A stretch of DNA of 64,000 bases from an uncultured Bacteroides sp. (GCF_910585845.1 NZ_CAJUHF010000002.1:79390-143389); one strand, 5' to 3'. Counted from the first letter of the stretch, positions 8,760 to 19,106 are shown. Numbers and translations: made by a program. The notes: generated by a model from the sequence alone, not told the origin.

Positions 8760-9151
8760 CAAAAAAAGACGGAAACAGCGAGAAGAAACAGAAGAAGAAA
8801 TAGTATCCCATATCACGAACATACCGGATATAACTTCATTATACAAAATGTGTAGATTCACCACACTGAATACACAGGCTTACCATGTACGCTCCATATC
8901 CCCAACAAGACCAAGTAACCAACGGAATAATAAAAACCGCGTTCTCTCGCCTGAGAACACAATAAGCCACAAAACAACCCTCCTTTTTGAAGAGCCAAAA
9001 CTAGAAATTCCCAATATCCAACTCCGAAAGCCATGAAATTGCGTACAAATGGAAGGAAAAAAGCAAAAGCATATCTGACTGATTTTCAACACATATACAA
9101 TACACCCAAAATAAAAATGCAATAAACCACGTCATTTTTTTCCAAGATTAT
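8760..9151. other. Intergenic stretch without a recognised gene
   Basis: About 390 bp of A-rich sequence between the recO promoter and the tRNA promoter. The only structure seen is a 6-bp inverted repeat GTTCTC (8941-8946) / GAGAAC (8953-8958). The open frame at 8848-9036 has low-complexity composition and no family features, so it is not called. Confidence 0.6.
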
Positions 9152-9182
9152 TTTGTCAATTCAAAAATAGTCCCTACATTTG
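9152..9182 (+). promoter_or_regulatory. Bacteroidetes promoter of the tRNA-Glu/rpsT unit
   Basis: A -33 TTTG (9152-9155), a 19-nt spacer, and a -7 TACATTTG (9175-9182): a perfect match to the primary sigma factor consensus of Bacteroidetes. Transcription should begin near 9188, about 50 nt before the tRNA. Confidence 0.85.
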
Positions 9183-9237
9183 CAACCGCAAAAGAGAAAC
9201 AAACCACTCTTTAAGAGCAGAGATGCTCACTAAGGAA

Positions 9238-9309
9238 GGCCCGTTCGTCTATCGGTTAGGACGCAAGATTTTCATTCTTGAAAGGGGGGTTCGATTCCCC
9301 CACGGGCTA
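9238..9309 (+). tRNA. tRNA-Glu (anticodon UUC)
   Basis: A 72-nt cloverleaf. Acceptor arm GGCCCGT pairs with ACGGGCT (first pair G-U), the D arm contains CGGTTAGG, anticodon stem CAAGA/TCTTG encloses loop TTTTCAT with anticodon TTC, and the T arm GGGGG-TTCGATT-CCCCC is perfect. The discriminator base is A at 9309. The CCA end is not encoded (CAA follows). rpsT starts 40 nt later with no terminator or promoter between, so the two are probably cotranscribed. Confidence 0.97.
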
Positions 9310-9349
9310 CAACTAAAAGAATAAACGAACTAAAAACAGATTAGTCGAG

Positions 9350-9604
9350 ATGGCAAATCATAAATCATCACTGAAAAGAATCAGACAAGAAGAAACTAGA
9401 AGACTTCACAACAGATATTATGGCAAGACCATGAGAAATGCTGTTAGGAAGCTTCGTTCTACGACCGACAAAGCAGAAGCTACTGCTATGTATCCGGCTG
9501 TAACTAAGATGTTGGACAAATTGGCTAAAACCAATGTTATCCATAAAAACAAGGCTAACAACTTGAAATCTAAGTTAGCTCTTTACATCAATAAATTGGG
9601 ATAA
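9350..9604 (+). CDS. rpsT: 30S ribosomal protein S20
   Basis: Primary 16S rRNA-binding protein of the small subunit. 84 residues, highly basic, with the family start MANHKSSLKRIRQEETRRLHN and helix-rich body ending NNLKSKLALYINKLG. It follows tRNA-Glu in the same transcription unit, so its mature mRNA 5' end is probably created by tRNA 3' processing. An intrinsic terminator follows 24 nt after the stop. Confidence 0.97.
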   Translation: MANHKSSLKRIRQEETRRLHNRYYGKTMRNAVRKLRSTTDKAEATAMYPAVTKMLDKLAKTNVIHKNKANNLKSKLALYINKLG

Positions 9605-9628
9605 AGATTTAAGTCACATTATATTGAG

Positions 9629-9659
9629 CGGTCAAGCTTTAGGGCTTGACCGTTTTTTT
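9629..9659 (+). terminator. rpsT intrinsic terminator
   Basis: Perfect 9-bp stem CGGTCAAGC (9629-9637) / GCTTGACCG (9644-9652) with a 6-nt loop, followed by seven T. Confidence 0.92.
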
Positions 9660-9724
9660 ATGCCCTTCTCTACCTCCCCCTAGTATCCCTGTTGTGTTTA
9701 GTAGAAGCTAAAAAGCTGTAAACG

Positions 9725-9779
9725 AACGAAATTTATGAGATACTTTCGTTTCCCATATCACGACTTTTCACTATATTTG
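9725..9779 (+). promoter_or_regulatory. gyrB promoter region with inverted repeat
   Basis: The -7 box TATATTTG is at 9772-9779. A perfect 7-bp inverted repeat, AACGAAA (9725-9731) / TTTCGTT (9744-9750), ends where the -33 element would lie and could be an operator. No clean -33 TTTG was seen. The leader to the gyrB start is about 25 nt. Confidence 0.5.
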
Positions 9780-9809
9780 CTCTGTTATTAGAATAAGAAA
9801 ATTATATTT

Positions 9810-11771
<1,962 letters not shown>

Positions 11772-11786
11772 AAGAAATCAGCGACT

Positions 11787-11820
11787 AACGGTGCCGGCAG
11801 GCAGCCAATGGCTGACCGTT
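11787..11820 (+). other. Structured element just after gyrB
   Basis: Nested inverted repeats: AACGGT (11787-11792) with ACCGTT (11815-11820), enclosing CAGCC (11802-11806) and GGCTG (11810-11814). It starts 15 nt after the gyrB stop. It has no T tract, so it is an RNA fold of unknown role upstream of the real terminator. Confidence 0.45.
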
Positions 11821-11885
11821 GAGCGCCAGCACGTATTCGCTGAATAACACGTTTTTATTAACCAACCTCACATCTTACAACGAGG

Positions 11886-11930
11886 AAGTGCCGGACGGAC
11901 AGGATAATCCTGTTATCCGGCACTTTTCTT
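11886..11930 (+). terminator. gyrB terminator
   Basis: 10-bp outer stem AAGTGCCGGA (11886-11895) / TCCGGCACTT (11916-11925) with an inner AGGAT/ATCCT hairpin, then TTTCTTTT. It lies 114 nt after the gyrB stop. Confidence 0.8.
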
Positions 11931-11935
11931 TTCGC

Positions 11936-12111
11936 CCTGTGGAACGAAGAGAACCGTCCCGTAAGATAAAAAAAATCGTCCCACGAGACCGTTTTTTTCA
12001 TCTCGTGGAACGAATATTTTCACCTCGCGAGACGGATTTTTTTATCTCATGGGACGATTTTTCCCGGCTCACGAGACGATTTCCTTCAATTCATGAGACC
12101 GATCAGACATT
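11936..12111. repeat. 22-bp-period tandem array A (eight degenerate units)
   Basis: Eight consecutive units, each exactly 22 bp, start at 11936, 11958, 11980, 12002, 12024, 12046, 12068 and 12090. Each begins with a quasi-palindromic core close to CTCRYGRGACGA and continues into a T-rich half ending near TTTCAT. Cores alternate CACG, CGTG and CATG, so neighbouring units can pair with each other. The array begins just after the gyrB terminator and ends 3 bp before the stop codon of the convergent DUF3109 gene. The open frame crossing it is a by-product. The same unit family occurs at 27892-28023 and 58226-58379. Confidence 0.85.
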
Positions 12112-12114
12112 CTC

Positions 12115-12696
12115 CTATAACATATCTTGTTTCTTCATCTCCTCTGCCACCAGTTCCAGCTCAGCATACCAATCCTCGCCAAACTTGCGTATTAGCGGTT
12201 CTTTCAGAAATTTATATACCGGAAGATTTTCTTTCCGTCCCAGCAGCACAGCTGCCTTGCAGACGTCCCACCGATTATAGTTCACTGCCTTATATGCACC
12301 GTAATTCCCTACCCTTATCGGATAGAGATGGCAGGAAACCGGTTTATAGAAGTCAGTCTTACCCTCCCGATAAGCCTTCTCGATGGCACAATAGCAACAG
12401 CCTTTTTCGTCATAGCAAGTAAAGACACAATCCTTATTGTTGACAATGGAAGTGACCAAGTCGCCTTCGCAATCTGTATAGACAACACCTTGCTTTTCCA
12501 ACACGGCGTGTGCCTCTGGCGAAAGTTCATCCCAAATCACCGGAAGCACTTCTTCCAGCTTTTCTACCTCCTCCAACTCCACGGGAGCACCGGCATCCCC
12601 CTCAATGCAACATGCACCTTTGCAGGCACCCAAGTCGCAAAGAAATTTCTCACGCAGTACGTCAAAACTTACTACAACATCTCCTATCTGTATCAT
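12115..12696 (-). CDS. DUF3109 family cysteine-rich protein
   Basis: Function not established. 193 residues, matching the DUF3109 (YkgJ-related) proteins common in Bacteroidetes. The Cys pattern suggests a metal or Fe-S site: CDLGACKGACC near residues 19-29, then CVFTCYDEKGCCYC near 89-102, and CHLYPIRV near 120. It overlaps no other gene; the lipoprotein gene 12706-13365 ends 9 bp upstream of its start, so both are probably cotranscribed from the gpmI side. Confidence 0.85.
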   Translation of the reverse strand: MIQIGDVVVSFDVLREKFLCDLGACKGACCIEGDAGAPVELEEVEKLEEVLPVIWDELSPEAHAVLEKQGVVYTDCEGDLVTSIVNNKDCVFTCYDEKGCCYCAIEKAYREGKTDFYKPVSCHLYPIRVGNYGAYKAVNYNRWDVCKAAVLLGRKENLPVYKFLKEPLIRKFGEDWYAELELVAEEMKKQDML

Positions 12697-12705
12697 ATAA
12701 ACATT

Positions 12706-13365
12706 TTATGGTTGAATAGACAAATCGATCACATAGCAATCGTCCACATAGAAAGTGGTACCTGCATAGCTATGAATCTCAAAAACGAAAGTATTTGCAA
12801 TAGCCGGAACTCTTATTGTATAGTCAAATAATTTCCATTCCCCTCCTGTATCAGAAAAACGGGGAATCCCATATCCTCCCCCTCTTATAATGTCCAGCGT
12901 ATCCTCATCATAAAAGGTTCTCAAAACATCGTTGGATATATTGGAAGAAGCACTCTTACGGAAATAGCAATACATCCTCGCTCCATTGCCAGATTCCCCA
13001 TCCATCAGATAATGATGAACAATCCTGATGCGATGCCCGGGCACAACAGATACAGGCTGGCTAATTAACGCCGTAATTCCTGTCCTCGGTGAGCATAGTT
13101 TAGCAGAAGCAGTACCTTCATAAACAATCTCGCGTTCAGCAAATACACATTCTTGCTGTGTGCGCATAGACCAACCATCGAGATACTCCTTACTCCCGAA
13201 TATTCCACCACTCCATCTCTCACAATTACCGTTAGTCAGCAGATTCATAAGTTGCGTCGGCTCTTCCAGCGGCGGCTGTTCGTCCGTATCCTCCTCTATT
13301 TCCTTCACACAGGAAGAACAGACAAGGGTCAAGCAACAAAAAAGTATAAGATAGCAATAATGCAT
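12706..13365 (-). CDS. Hypothetical lipoprotein with a possible carbohydrate-binding fold
   Basis: No family recognised with certainty. 219 residues. The N-terminus MHYCYLILFCCLTLVCSSCVKE is a lipoprotein signal with a lipobox Cys at about residue 19, followed by an acidic, Pro-rich linker. The rest (LLTNGNCERWSGG, EGTASAKLCSPR, QPVSVVPGHRIRIVHHYLMD, TFYVDDCYVIDL) has the order of motifs seen in CenC/CBM-like jelly-roll domains. Probably an outer-membrane-anchored binding protein; no substrate can be named. It sits between gpmI and the DUF3109 gene, all leftward. Confidence 0.6.
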   Translation of the reverse strand: MHYCYLILFCCLTLVCSSCVKEIEEDTDEQPPLEEPTQLMNLLTNGNCERWSGGIFGSKEYLDGWSMRTQQECVFAEREIVYEGTASAKLCSPRTGITALISQPVSVVPGHRIRIVHHYLMDGESGNGARMYCYFRKSASSNISNDVLRTFYDEDTLDIIRGGGYGIPRFSDTGGEWKLFDYTIRVPAIANTFVFEIHSYAGTTFYVDDCYVIDLSIQP

Positions 13366-13372
13366 GAATTAC

Positions 13373-13437
13373 CCTAAAAGAATAGAGTGCATCAAAACGT
13401 CAACAGTATCCATCTTCAGTTTCAACACACTCTATTC
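13373..13437 (-). terminator. Inverted repeat after gpmI, possible weak terminator
   Basis: Perfect 10-bp arms GAATAGAGTG (13380-13389) / CACTCTATTC (13428-13437) with a 38-nt loop. On the minus strand the stem is followed by TTTTAGGG. The long loop and short T run make read-through into the lipoprotein gene likely. Confidence 0.4.
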
Positions 13438-13454
13438 CGGTTTTCGTATATATC

Positions 13455-14969
13455 TTACTTTATCAAATCCTTACCCGTAATCTCAGCCGGCTGCTCCATG
13501 CCGAGAATATGCAGGATAGAAGGAGCCACATCTGCCAGAACACCGTTCTCCACCTTGGCATCCTTGTTTTCCGTTACGTAAACAAAAGGAACAGGATTCA
13601 GGGAGTGGGCCGTGTTCGGAGTGCCGTCTTCGTTCAACGCATGGTCAGCGTTGCCGTGGTCGGCAATGATGATGACTTCGTAATCGTTGGCCTTGGCAGC
13701 TTCCACAGTATCCTTTACGCATTCGTCGATGGCTTTCACGGCTTTCTCGATAGCACTATAGATGCCGGTATGACCTACCATGTCACCGTTTGCATAGTTC
13801 ACGACGATGAAGTCGAACTTCTGGGTATTAATAGCTTCTACCAGTTTATCTTTCACCTCGTAAGCGCTCATTTCCGGCTTCAGGTCGTAAGTCGCCACCT
13901 TCGGAGAGGGAACCAGAATACGTTCTTCTCCATCGTAGGGAGTCTCGCGGCCACCGTTGAAGAAGAAAGTAACATGAGCATACTTTTCTGTCTCTGCAAT
14001 GTGCAGCTGCGTCTTGCCCTGAGTAGACAGATACTCGCCCAACGTATTCCGCACATTCTCCTTGTCGAAAAGGATATGAACACCCTTGAACGAAGCATCA
14101 TACGGGGTCATGCAGTAATACTGCAATCCCGGAATGGTATGCATGCCTTGTTCGGGCATATCCTGCTGCGTCAGTACAATGGTCAACTCTTTGGCACGGT
14201 CGTTACGATAGTTGAAGAAGATCACCACGTCGCCTTCCTTGATGGTACCGTCTACATTACCATTGACAATCGGCTTGATAAATTCGTCCGTCACACCTTC
14301 GTCATACGATTCTTGCATCGCCTGAACCATATCCGTGGCTACCTTGCCTTCACCGTTCACCAACAGATCGTATGCTACTTTTACACGCTCCCAACGTTTG
14401 TCTCTATCCATTGCGTAGAAACGTCCCACGATAGAAGCTACCTTACCGGCAGACTGTGCACAGTGTGCTGTCAGTTCTTCAATAAAGCCCTTACCGCTCT
14501 TCGGGTCGGTGTCACGACCGTCCATAAAGCAGTGAATGAACGTATTGTCCAAGCCATATTCCTTAGAAATATCACACAACTTGAAGAGATGGTCCAAAGA
14601 ACTGTGCACACCACCGTTGGAAGTCAATCCCATGAAGTGGACATTCTTGCTGTTCTCTTTGGCGTAAGAGAAAGCGGAGATCACTTCGGGGTTCTTCAGG
14701 ATGCTATTGTCTGCGCAGGCACGGTTGATCTTCACCAAATCCTGATATACGATACGGCCGGCGCCGATATTGAGGTGTCCTACCTCCGAGTTACCCATCT
14801 GTCCGTCGGGCAATCCCACGTTCTCGCCGCTCGCCTGGAGCTGTGAATGCGGATATGTCGCCAACAGATAGTCCCAGTACGGAGTGGGAGTATTGAAAAT
14901 CACATCGTCCTTCTGATGGTCGCCACAACCCCAACCATCGAGAATCATTAAAAGAGCTTTCTTTGCCAT
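13455..14969 (-). CDS. gpmI: 2,3-bisphosphoglycerate-independent phosphoglycerate mutase
   Basis: Interconverts 3- and 2-phosphoglycerate in glycolysis using a metal-dependent phosphoserine intermediate. 504 residues, normal length. The alkaline-phosphatase-fold metal site starts with ILDGWGCGD at residues 8-16. The catalytic Ser lies in GQMGNSEVGHLNIGAGR (about 56-72), with HCFMDGRDTDP near 141, and the C-terminal metal ligands in IADHGNADHALNEDG near 441 and NTAHSLNPVPFVY near 459. Transcribed alone from a promoter about 110 bp upstream. Confidence 0.96.
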   Translation of the reverse strand: MAKKALLMILDGWGCGDHQKDDVIFNTPTPYWDYLLATYPHSQLQASGENVGLPDGQMGNSEVGHLNIGAGRIVYQDLVKINRACADNSILKNPEVISAFSYAKENSKNVHFMGLTSNGGVHSSLDHLFKLCDISKEYGLDNTFIHCFMDGRDTDPKSGKGFIEELTAHCAQSAGKVASIVGRFYAMDRDKRWERVKVAYDLLVNGEGKVATDMVQAMQESYDEGVTDEFIKPIVNGNVDGTIKEGDVVIFFNYRNDRAKELTIVLTQQDMPEQGMHTIPGLQYYCMTPYDASFKGVHILFDKENVRNTLGEYLSTQGKTQLHIAETEKYAHVTFFFNGGRETPYDGEERILVPSPKVATYDLKPEMSAYEVKDKLVEAINTQKFDFIVVNYANGDMVGHTGIYSAIEKAVKAIDECVKDTVEAAKANDYEVIIIADHGNADHALNEDGTPNTAHSLNPVPFVYVTENKDAKVENGVLADVAPSILHILGMEQPAEITGKDLIK

Positions 14970-14986
14970 AATATTAATCGAAATTT

Positions 14987-15134
14987 AATTGTACAATTAT
15001 CTATATCTGTCCTTGTTTCCTTCTTTAGCAACAGCCACAGACGCAATCTGTTGATAAAAAACAAACTTTCGGGCTGCAAAGTTACGAAAAAGCACGGTTT
15101 ATGCGTACATTTTCAGGTGATTTATATACTTTTG
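14987..15134. promoter_or_regulatory. Divergent promoter region between gpmI and the propeller gene
   Basis: For gpmI, minus-strand TAACTTTG lies at 15077-15084; for the rightward gene, TATACTTTTG provides TACTTTTG at 15127-15134. Both match TAnnTTTG and lie 42 bp apart, so their -33 regions share the same DNA. A 12-bp perfect palindrome AATTGTACAATT (14987-14998) lies 18 bp upstream of the gpmI start and could be an operator or a leader hairpin. Confidence 0.5.
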
Positions 15135-15192
15135 TGCCCAAAGGGAGTCCTAACCTTCAACCATCAACAGTCAACAATTAAAAGCAAAGCGT

Positions 15193-16749
15193 ATGAACAC
15201 ACATCGACTTTTTGCACTAATATGCCTCCTGCTCACAACTGCAGTAACCTACGCACAGTCCGAAACCCTCGTCGTAGGAAAGAAGACAGACGGAACCGAT
15301 CTGAAAGCCCAATGCTACACCTTCCCGCAACGAATAGAGACTTTCGCCATGAGCGAACAAGGAGATTATCTCTGCATCTGCTTCAGAGAACTCTCACAAA
15401 ACGGAAGAACCCCGAAGAGCAAAGGAGAACTCGGATTCTACGACACACAAAGCAACCGGCTGTTATGGAAGCAACCTTTCAACTTTGCCAGAGCACAAAT
15501 CACCTGCCTCTCGGATGGTGTACTGGTGGTCGACATAAACAACAAGATATCCCTGCTCAACAAAGAAGACGGAACTAAGAGATGGGAAACCAAACTATTC
15601 CCGGTGCATGTGGACGACTCGTTGGGACTGGTCTTAGGCTATAACTCCCCCACCGCCAACAAGCTCCGCGCCATCAGCCTGAAGTCCGGCAACGTACTCT
15701 GGAAAAACAAGATGCCCCACCAATATGGCTGGAACCAGGTGCTCGACCTCAAAGAGAACAAGCGACTGATCGTTGCCGACGAATTGCACCGGCTGGACTT
15801 CATGACTGGAGAGCTCCTCACCTACCCGGGCAAACCGGGAGCGCACGACACTAAAGCAGCATTGTTGCAAGGACTCGCCATGGTGGCACAAGCCGCTCTC
15901 GGTGCAGCAATCTCCGGTGGAATGTACTACGGTTATTACGTCCCCGCCGGCAACAACACCATCACGGGACTGACCTCCAACATCCTCCCTCAAGATTCGG
16001 TCTACTACTGGGCGGACCGCGAACAGATTTCCTGCGTAGACACCGCACTCAACGTAGTCTGGCAAAAAGAATTCCCGAACGTAAAGGCGTCGCGTTCCAT
16101 GCTCTTCATGCAAGACGGCAAACTGTTCATGCTGAATTACGGCTACGGCCTGCGCGAGGGCAGAAGCCGCAAAAAATACGGACGCCCGTTCATCGCCTGC
16201 TACGACCCGCAGAACGGCGAAGAACTCTTTTTCAATCAACTGAGCGTCAAGAAAGACATTATTGAGAATGCCCTGCATACAAGCAATGCCCTGTATATGC
16301 TGTTTGACGACGGAATGGCCTATCAGGAACTGGCGGACTCGGTCGTGAACATCGTGCCGTGGGACACCAAGCGACACGGCAAACTGGAAGAGATACTGCC
16401 CAATACCTTGTACGTTGCCAACGACGATAAGACCGTTTTCCAATCGCTTGCCTTCGACGGCGAGCATTGCCTGGTCTACAACGAACAGGGCATCATCTAC
16501 GAAGTGGATAAAGACCTGCACATCAGCAACACCTACGAACGCAGCCGCGTTTACGTCCCCCGTATCCGCCTGAAAGACTACTTGTGCATCGGCAACGGCA
16601 AGGACTATTGGTTCATCCACGAGATAGGAATGCCCGTCGCCCACCTGAAAGCAGACTTCAAAAAAGGACAAGTGGTCGGCAACAAGCTCCTGTTGCTGGA
16701 TGGAAACAGCCGGTTCCTCTTCATTGACTTGGACGAAGCAATAGAATAA
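15193..16749 (+). CDS. Secreted PQQ-like beta-propeller protein, function unknown
   Basis: 518 residues with a clear Sec signal peptide MNTHRLFALICLLLTTAVTYAQ. The mature part repeats propeller-like blades of the PQQ/WD type: LLWKQPFNFA, GTKRWETKLFPV, GNVLWKNKMP and LNVVWQKEFP, each ending in a Trp-containing strand. A hydrophobic Ala/Gly segment (about residues 230-255, QGLAMVAQAALGAAISGGMY) interrupts the propeller and may be a loop or membrane-associated element. No catalytic residues recognised. Probably periplasmic or surface-located. It lies upstream of the TlpA-like gene, which has its own -7 box. Confidence 0.7.
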   Translation: MNTHRLFALICLLLTTAVTYAQSETLVVGKKTDGTDLKAQCYTFPQRIETFAMSEQGDYLCICFRELSQNGRTPKSKGELGFYDTQSNRLLWKQPFNFARAQITCLSDGVLVVDINNKISLLNKEDGTKRWETKLFPVHVDDSLGLVLGYNSPTANKLRAISLKSGNVLWKNKMPHQYGWNQVLDLKENKRLIVADELHRLDFMTGELLTYPGKPGAHDTKAALLQGLAMVAQAALGAAISGGMYYGYYVPAGNNTITGLTSNILPQDSVYYWADREQISCVDTALNVVWQKEFPNVKASRSMLFMQDGKLFMLNYGYGLREGRSRKKYGRPFIACYDPQNGEELFFNQLSVKKDIIENALHTSNALYMLFDDGMAYQELADSVVNIVPWDTKRHGKLEEILPNTLYVANDDKTVFQSLAFDGEHCLVYNEQGIIYEVDKDLHISNTYERSRVYVPRIRLKDYLCIGNGKDYWFIHEIGMPVAHLKADFKKGQVVGNKLLLLDGNSRFLFIDLDEAIE

Positions 16750-16865
16750 CCACCCGGAACTTCCCCAGCATCCGCCTGCAAGATTACAAAAAAGGAGACG
16801 GGCATGTAAAGGATTAATCTACGTTAAGTTAAGGTGACTTCTTAAGGTTCTTTGGAAAGAATACT

Positions 16866-16873
16866 TACCTTTG
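16866..16873 (+). promoter_or_regulatory. -7 box of the TlpA-like gene
   Basis: TACCTTTG matches TAnnTTTG. It overlaps the in-frame ATG at 16871, so that ATG cannot be the translated start and the signal-peptide ATG at 16922 is preferred. Confidence 0.55.
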
Positions 16874-16921
16874 GACGCAAAGAAGCAATATCCATACGAT
16901 TTGCATAACACCGGAAACAAC

Positions 16922-17977
16922 ATGAAAAAGATTTTCCTCTGCCTGCTGCTCTTGGTTTCGGGAGTACTGAAAGCACAAGTCATCGAGAACCCCACGTTCA
17001 AGGCACGTAACGGAAGCATCCGCAACATCACGCGCATCGAACGTACTCCGCAGTACACCAAAATCTACATCCACGCTATCTTCCGCCCACGCTGGTGGAT
17101 CATGGAAGAGGGAGACAACTACCTGGAAGATGCCGTTACCGGCAAGCACTACGCGCAGACAGGCATTGAAGGCATCGAACTGAATAAGAAAGTCTTCATG
17201 CCCGATTCCGGCGAAATGGACTTCGTGATGCTGTTCGAGCCGTTGTCCAAGGAGATTCGGAGCATACACCTCATCTCTCCCGGCAGCGACGAATACAACA
17301 CCTACGACATCTCACTTGTTCCCTCCGCCCCCAGACAGAAGTCTCCTCTGGAGCAAGTGGAAGGCAACTGGTTTACCCACGACGCACAAGGACGCTGGAC
17401 GTATGGCATCCACGACTCCATCGTTATCTTGAACAACCGCTTTTACACGACCGTGGAATGCAAGAAAAAGGGTAAGCGCCTCACGCTGACCGCCAGGGAG
17501 CGCACAGACGGTTCCATCGCCACCCTGCTGCTGACCCCGGACAAAGACGGCTCCTGCCTCATCGCCCCTTATGCGGGCAAGTTGTTGTTCATTGACTTCT
17601 GGGGCACCACCTGCGCCCCTTGCCGCGCCGGCATCCAGAACACCGCCCACCTGCGCGAAGCATACCGTAACCATCCGGAGTTCCAGTTCGTCTACATCAC
17701 CGGTGAGAGCGAATCTCCCGAAAAAGACTACACGATGTACGTGGAGAAACACCTGAAAGGCGAAGTCTGCTACCGCCTGACGGACACGGAGTACAAATAT
17801 ATGCGCCAGCTCTTCCGCTTTAACGGCATACCCCACTACGTGGTAGTAGAGAAGGACGGTAGCATCTCCACCGAAAATGTCGGAACCCACGAACTGGCCG
17901 ATTTCCTGAAACGCCGTCTCGACAGCGGGAAACAGGCAACGGCTCCTTCCGACGACAATCCCCATACACAACTATAA
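16922..17977 (+). CDS. Exported TlpA-like thioredoxin-domain protein
   Basis: Probable periplasmic thiol-disulfide oxidoreductase. 352 residues from the ATG at 16922, which opens a good signal peptide (MKKIFLCLLLLVSGVLKAQ). The first two thirds is a beta-rich region without a recognised family. The C-terminal thioredoxin fold begins near residue 215 with GKLLFIDFWGTTCAPCRAG, the redox pair being Cys231 and Cys234, and includes the cis-Pro segment FNGIPHYVVVEKDG. Such fusions are common in Bacteroidetes. corA starts 16 bp after its stop with a good ribosome binding site (AAGGAGG), so the two may be cotranscribed. Confidence 0.85.
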   Translation: MKKIFLCLLLLVSGVLKAQVIENPTFKARNGSIRNITRIERTPQYTKIYIHAIFRPRWWIMEEGDNYLEDAVTGKHYAQTGIEGIELNKKVFMPDSGEMDFVMLFEPLSKEIRSIHLISPGSDEYNTYDISLVPSAPRQKSPLEQVEGNWFTHDAQGRWTYGIHDSIVILNNRFYTTVECKKKGKRLTLTARERTDGSIATLLLTPDKDGSCLIAPYAGKLLFIDFWGTTCAPCRAGIQNTAHLREAYRNHPEFQFVYITGESESPEKDYTMYVEKHLKGEVCYRLTDTEYKYMRQLFRFNGIPHYVVVEKDGSISTENVGTHELADFLKRRLDSGKQATAPSDDNPHTQL

Positions 17978-17993
17978 GAAAGGAGGCACCCCG

Positions 17994-18920
17994 ATGAGAA
18001 CATATCTTGATTGTGAATCCGGCTTTATAGAGAAAGCGCAGTGGATGCCCAACTGCTGGATAAACGTCGAATGTCCGGACGACGACGACTTCGACTTCCT
18101 GACCAAAAAACTGAAAGTTCCCGAATCTTTCCTGGAAGACATCGCCGACGCAGACGAACGCCCACGCACAGAGACGGAGGAGAACTGGCTACTCACCATC
18201 CTGCGCATCCCCATGCAAAGCAACCAGCAGGACATCCCGTTCATCACCGTGCCCATAGGCATCATTACCAACGACAAGATTATCGTATCGGTATGCTACC
18301 ACAAAACGGAACTTATCCCCGACTTCATCCTGCACGCACGCCACAAGGGCACCACCGTGAACAACAAACTGGACCTGATCTTGCGAATGATCCACTCTTC
18401 CGCTGTCTGGTTCCTGAAGTACCTGAAGCAAATCAACAACGAAGTAGCCAGTGCAGAAAAGAAGCTGGAGAACAGCATCCGTAACGAAGATTTGCTCCGC
18501 CTGATGAAACTGCAAAAGACGCTTGTGTACTTCAAAACCTCCATACGCGGCAATGAAGTGATGATAGGACGACTGAGAAACATCTTCCAGAATACCAGCT
18601 ACCTGAACAAGGAGCTACTGGAAGACGTCGTCATCGAACTGAAACAGGCCTACGACACCGTAAACATCTATAGTGACATCCTCACAGGCACGATGAATGC
18701 GTCTGCTTCCATCATCTCAAACAACGTCAACGCCATCATGAAACGCATGACGAGCCTCTCCATTACGCTCATGATACCGACACTAATAGCCAGCTTCTAC
18801 GGCATGAACGTAGATATCCATCTGGAAGATTTTCCGTATGCTTTCTTCTTCATCATACTGATCTCCGCTATTCTTTCGGCAGGGATATTCATTTGTTTCA
18901 AAAAAATCAAATGGTTCTAA
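17994..18920 (+). CDS. corA: CorA-family divalent cation transporter
   Basis: Inner-membrane Mg2+ (or Co2+/Ni2+/Zn2+) channel of the CorA/MIT family. 308 residues. A long acidic cytoplasmic N-terminal domain is followed by the stalk helix (about residues 145-255) and two C-terminal membrane segments. The signature YGMNV is at the end of the first, near residue 272, followed by the acidic loop DIHLEDFPYA and the terminal basic KKIKWF. Substrate cannot be set from sequence. It is convergent with rnhB; repeat array F fills the gap. Confidence 0.92.
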   Translation: MRTYLDCESGFIEKAQWMPNCWINVECPDDDDFDFLTKKLKVPESFLEDIADADERPRTETEENWLLTILRIPMQSNQQDIPFITVPIGIITNDKIIVSVCYHKTELIPDFILHARHKGTTVNNKLDLILRMIHSSAVWFLKYLKQINNEVASAEKKLENSIRNEDLLRLMKLQKTLVYFKTSIRGNEVMIGRLRNIFQNTSYLNKELLEDVVIELKQAYDTVNIYSDILTGTMNASASIISNNVNAIMKRMTSLSITLMIPTLIASFYGMNVDIHLEDFPYAFFFIILISAILSAGIFICFKKIKWF

Positions 18921-18996
18921 AAGTAATGCAGGAAGGTAAACTCTGACTTTCTGCCCTTGTGCCTTCCCCCCACTGCACCATAGCCCAAAGGTTATT

Positions 18997-19084
18997 GCTC
19001 TGTACCAACTCTGTATCAGCTCTGTACTATCTCCGTACAAAGGTACTTGGAGATAATACGGAGCAAAACCGCTACGGAACCGAT
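18997..19084. repeat. 11/22-bp-period tandem array F (eight 11-bp units)
   Basis: Units of exactly 11 bp: GCTCTGTACCA, ACTCTGTATCA, GCTCTGTACTA, TCTCCGTACAA, then AGGTACTTGGA, GATAATACGGA, GCAAAACCGCT, ACGGAACCGAT. The first four are near-identical. The following ones carry the reverse complement words (CTCCGTA at 19031 against TACGGAG at 19057), so the array can fold on itself. It lies between the convergent genes corA and rnhB. Confidence 0.8.
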
Positions 19085-19106
19085 GGAGAGATGTAGAAAA
19101 TCCTTT

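Noticed and set aside
8848..9036. 62-residue plus-strand frame between recO and the tRNA
   Set aside because: Low-complexity Asn/Thr/Lys composition, no promoter or family match, antisense frame equally open.
11819..12280. 153-residue plus-strand open frame
   Set aside because: It runs through the gyrB terminator and array A and then antisense to the DUF3109 gene; its composition follows the repeat.
13509..14846. 445-residue plus-strand frame opposite gpmI
   Set aside because: Antisense shadow of a clear gpmI gene; no promoter or family words.
15051..15578. 175-residue plus-strand frame overlapping the propeller gene start
   Set aside because: Out of frame with the signal-peptide gene at 15193 and without family features.
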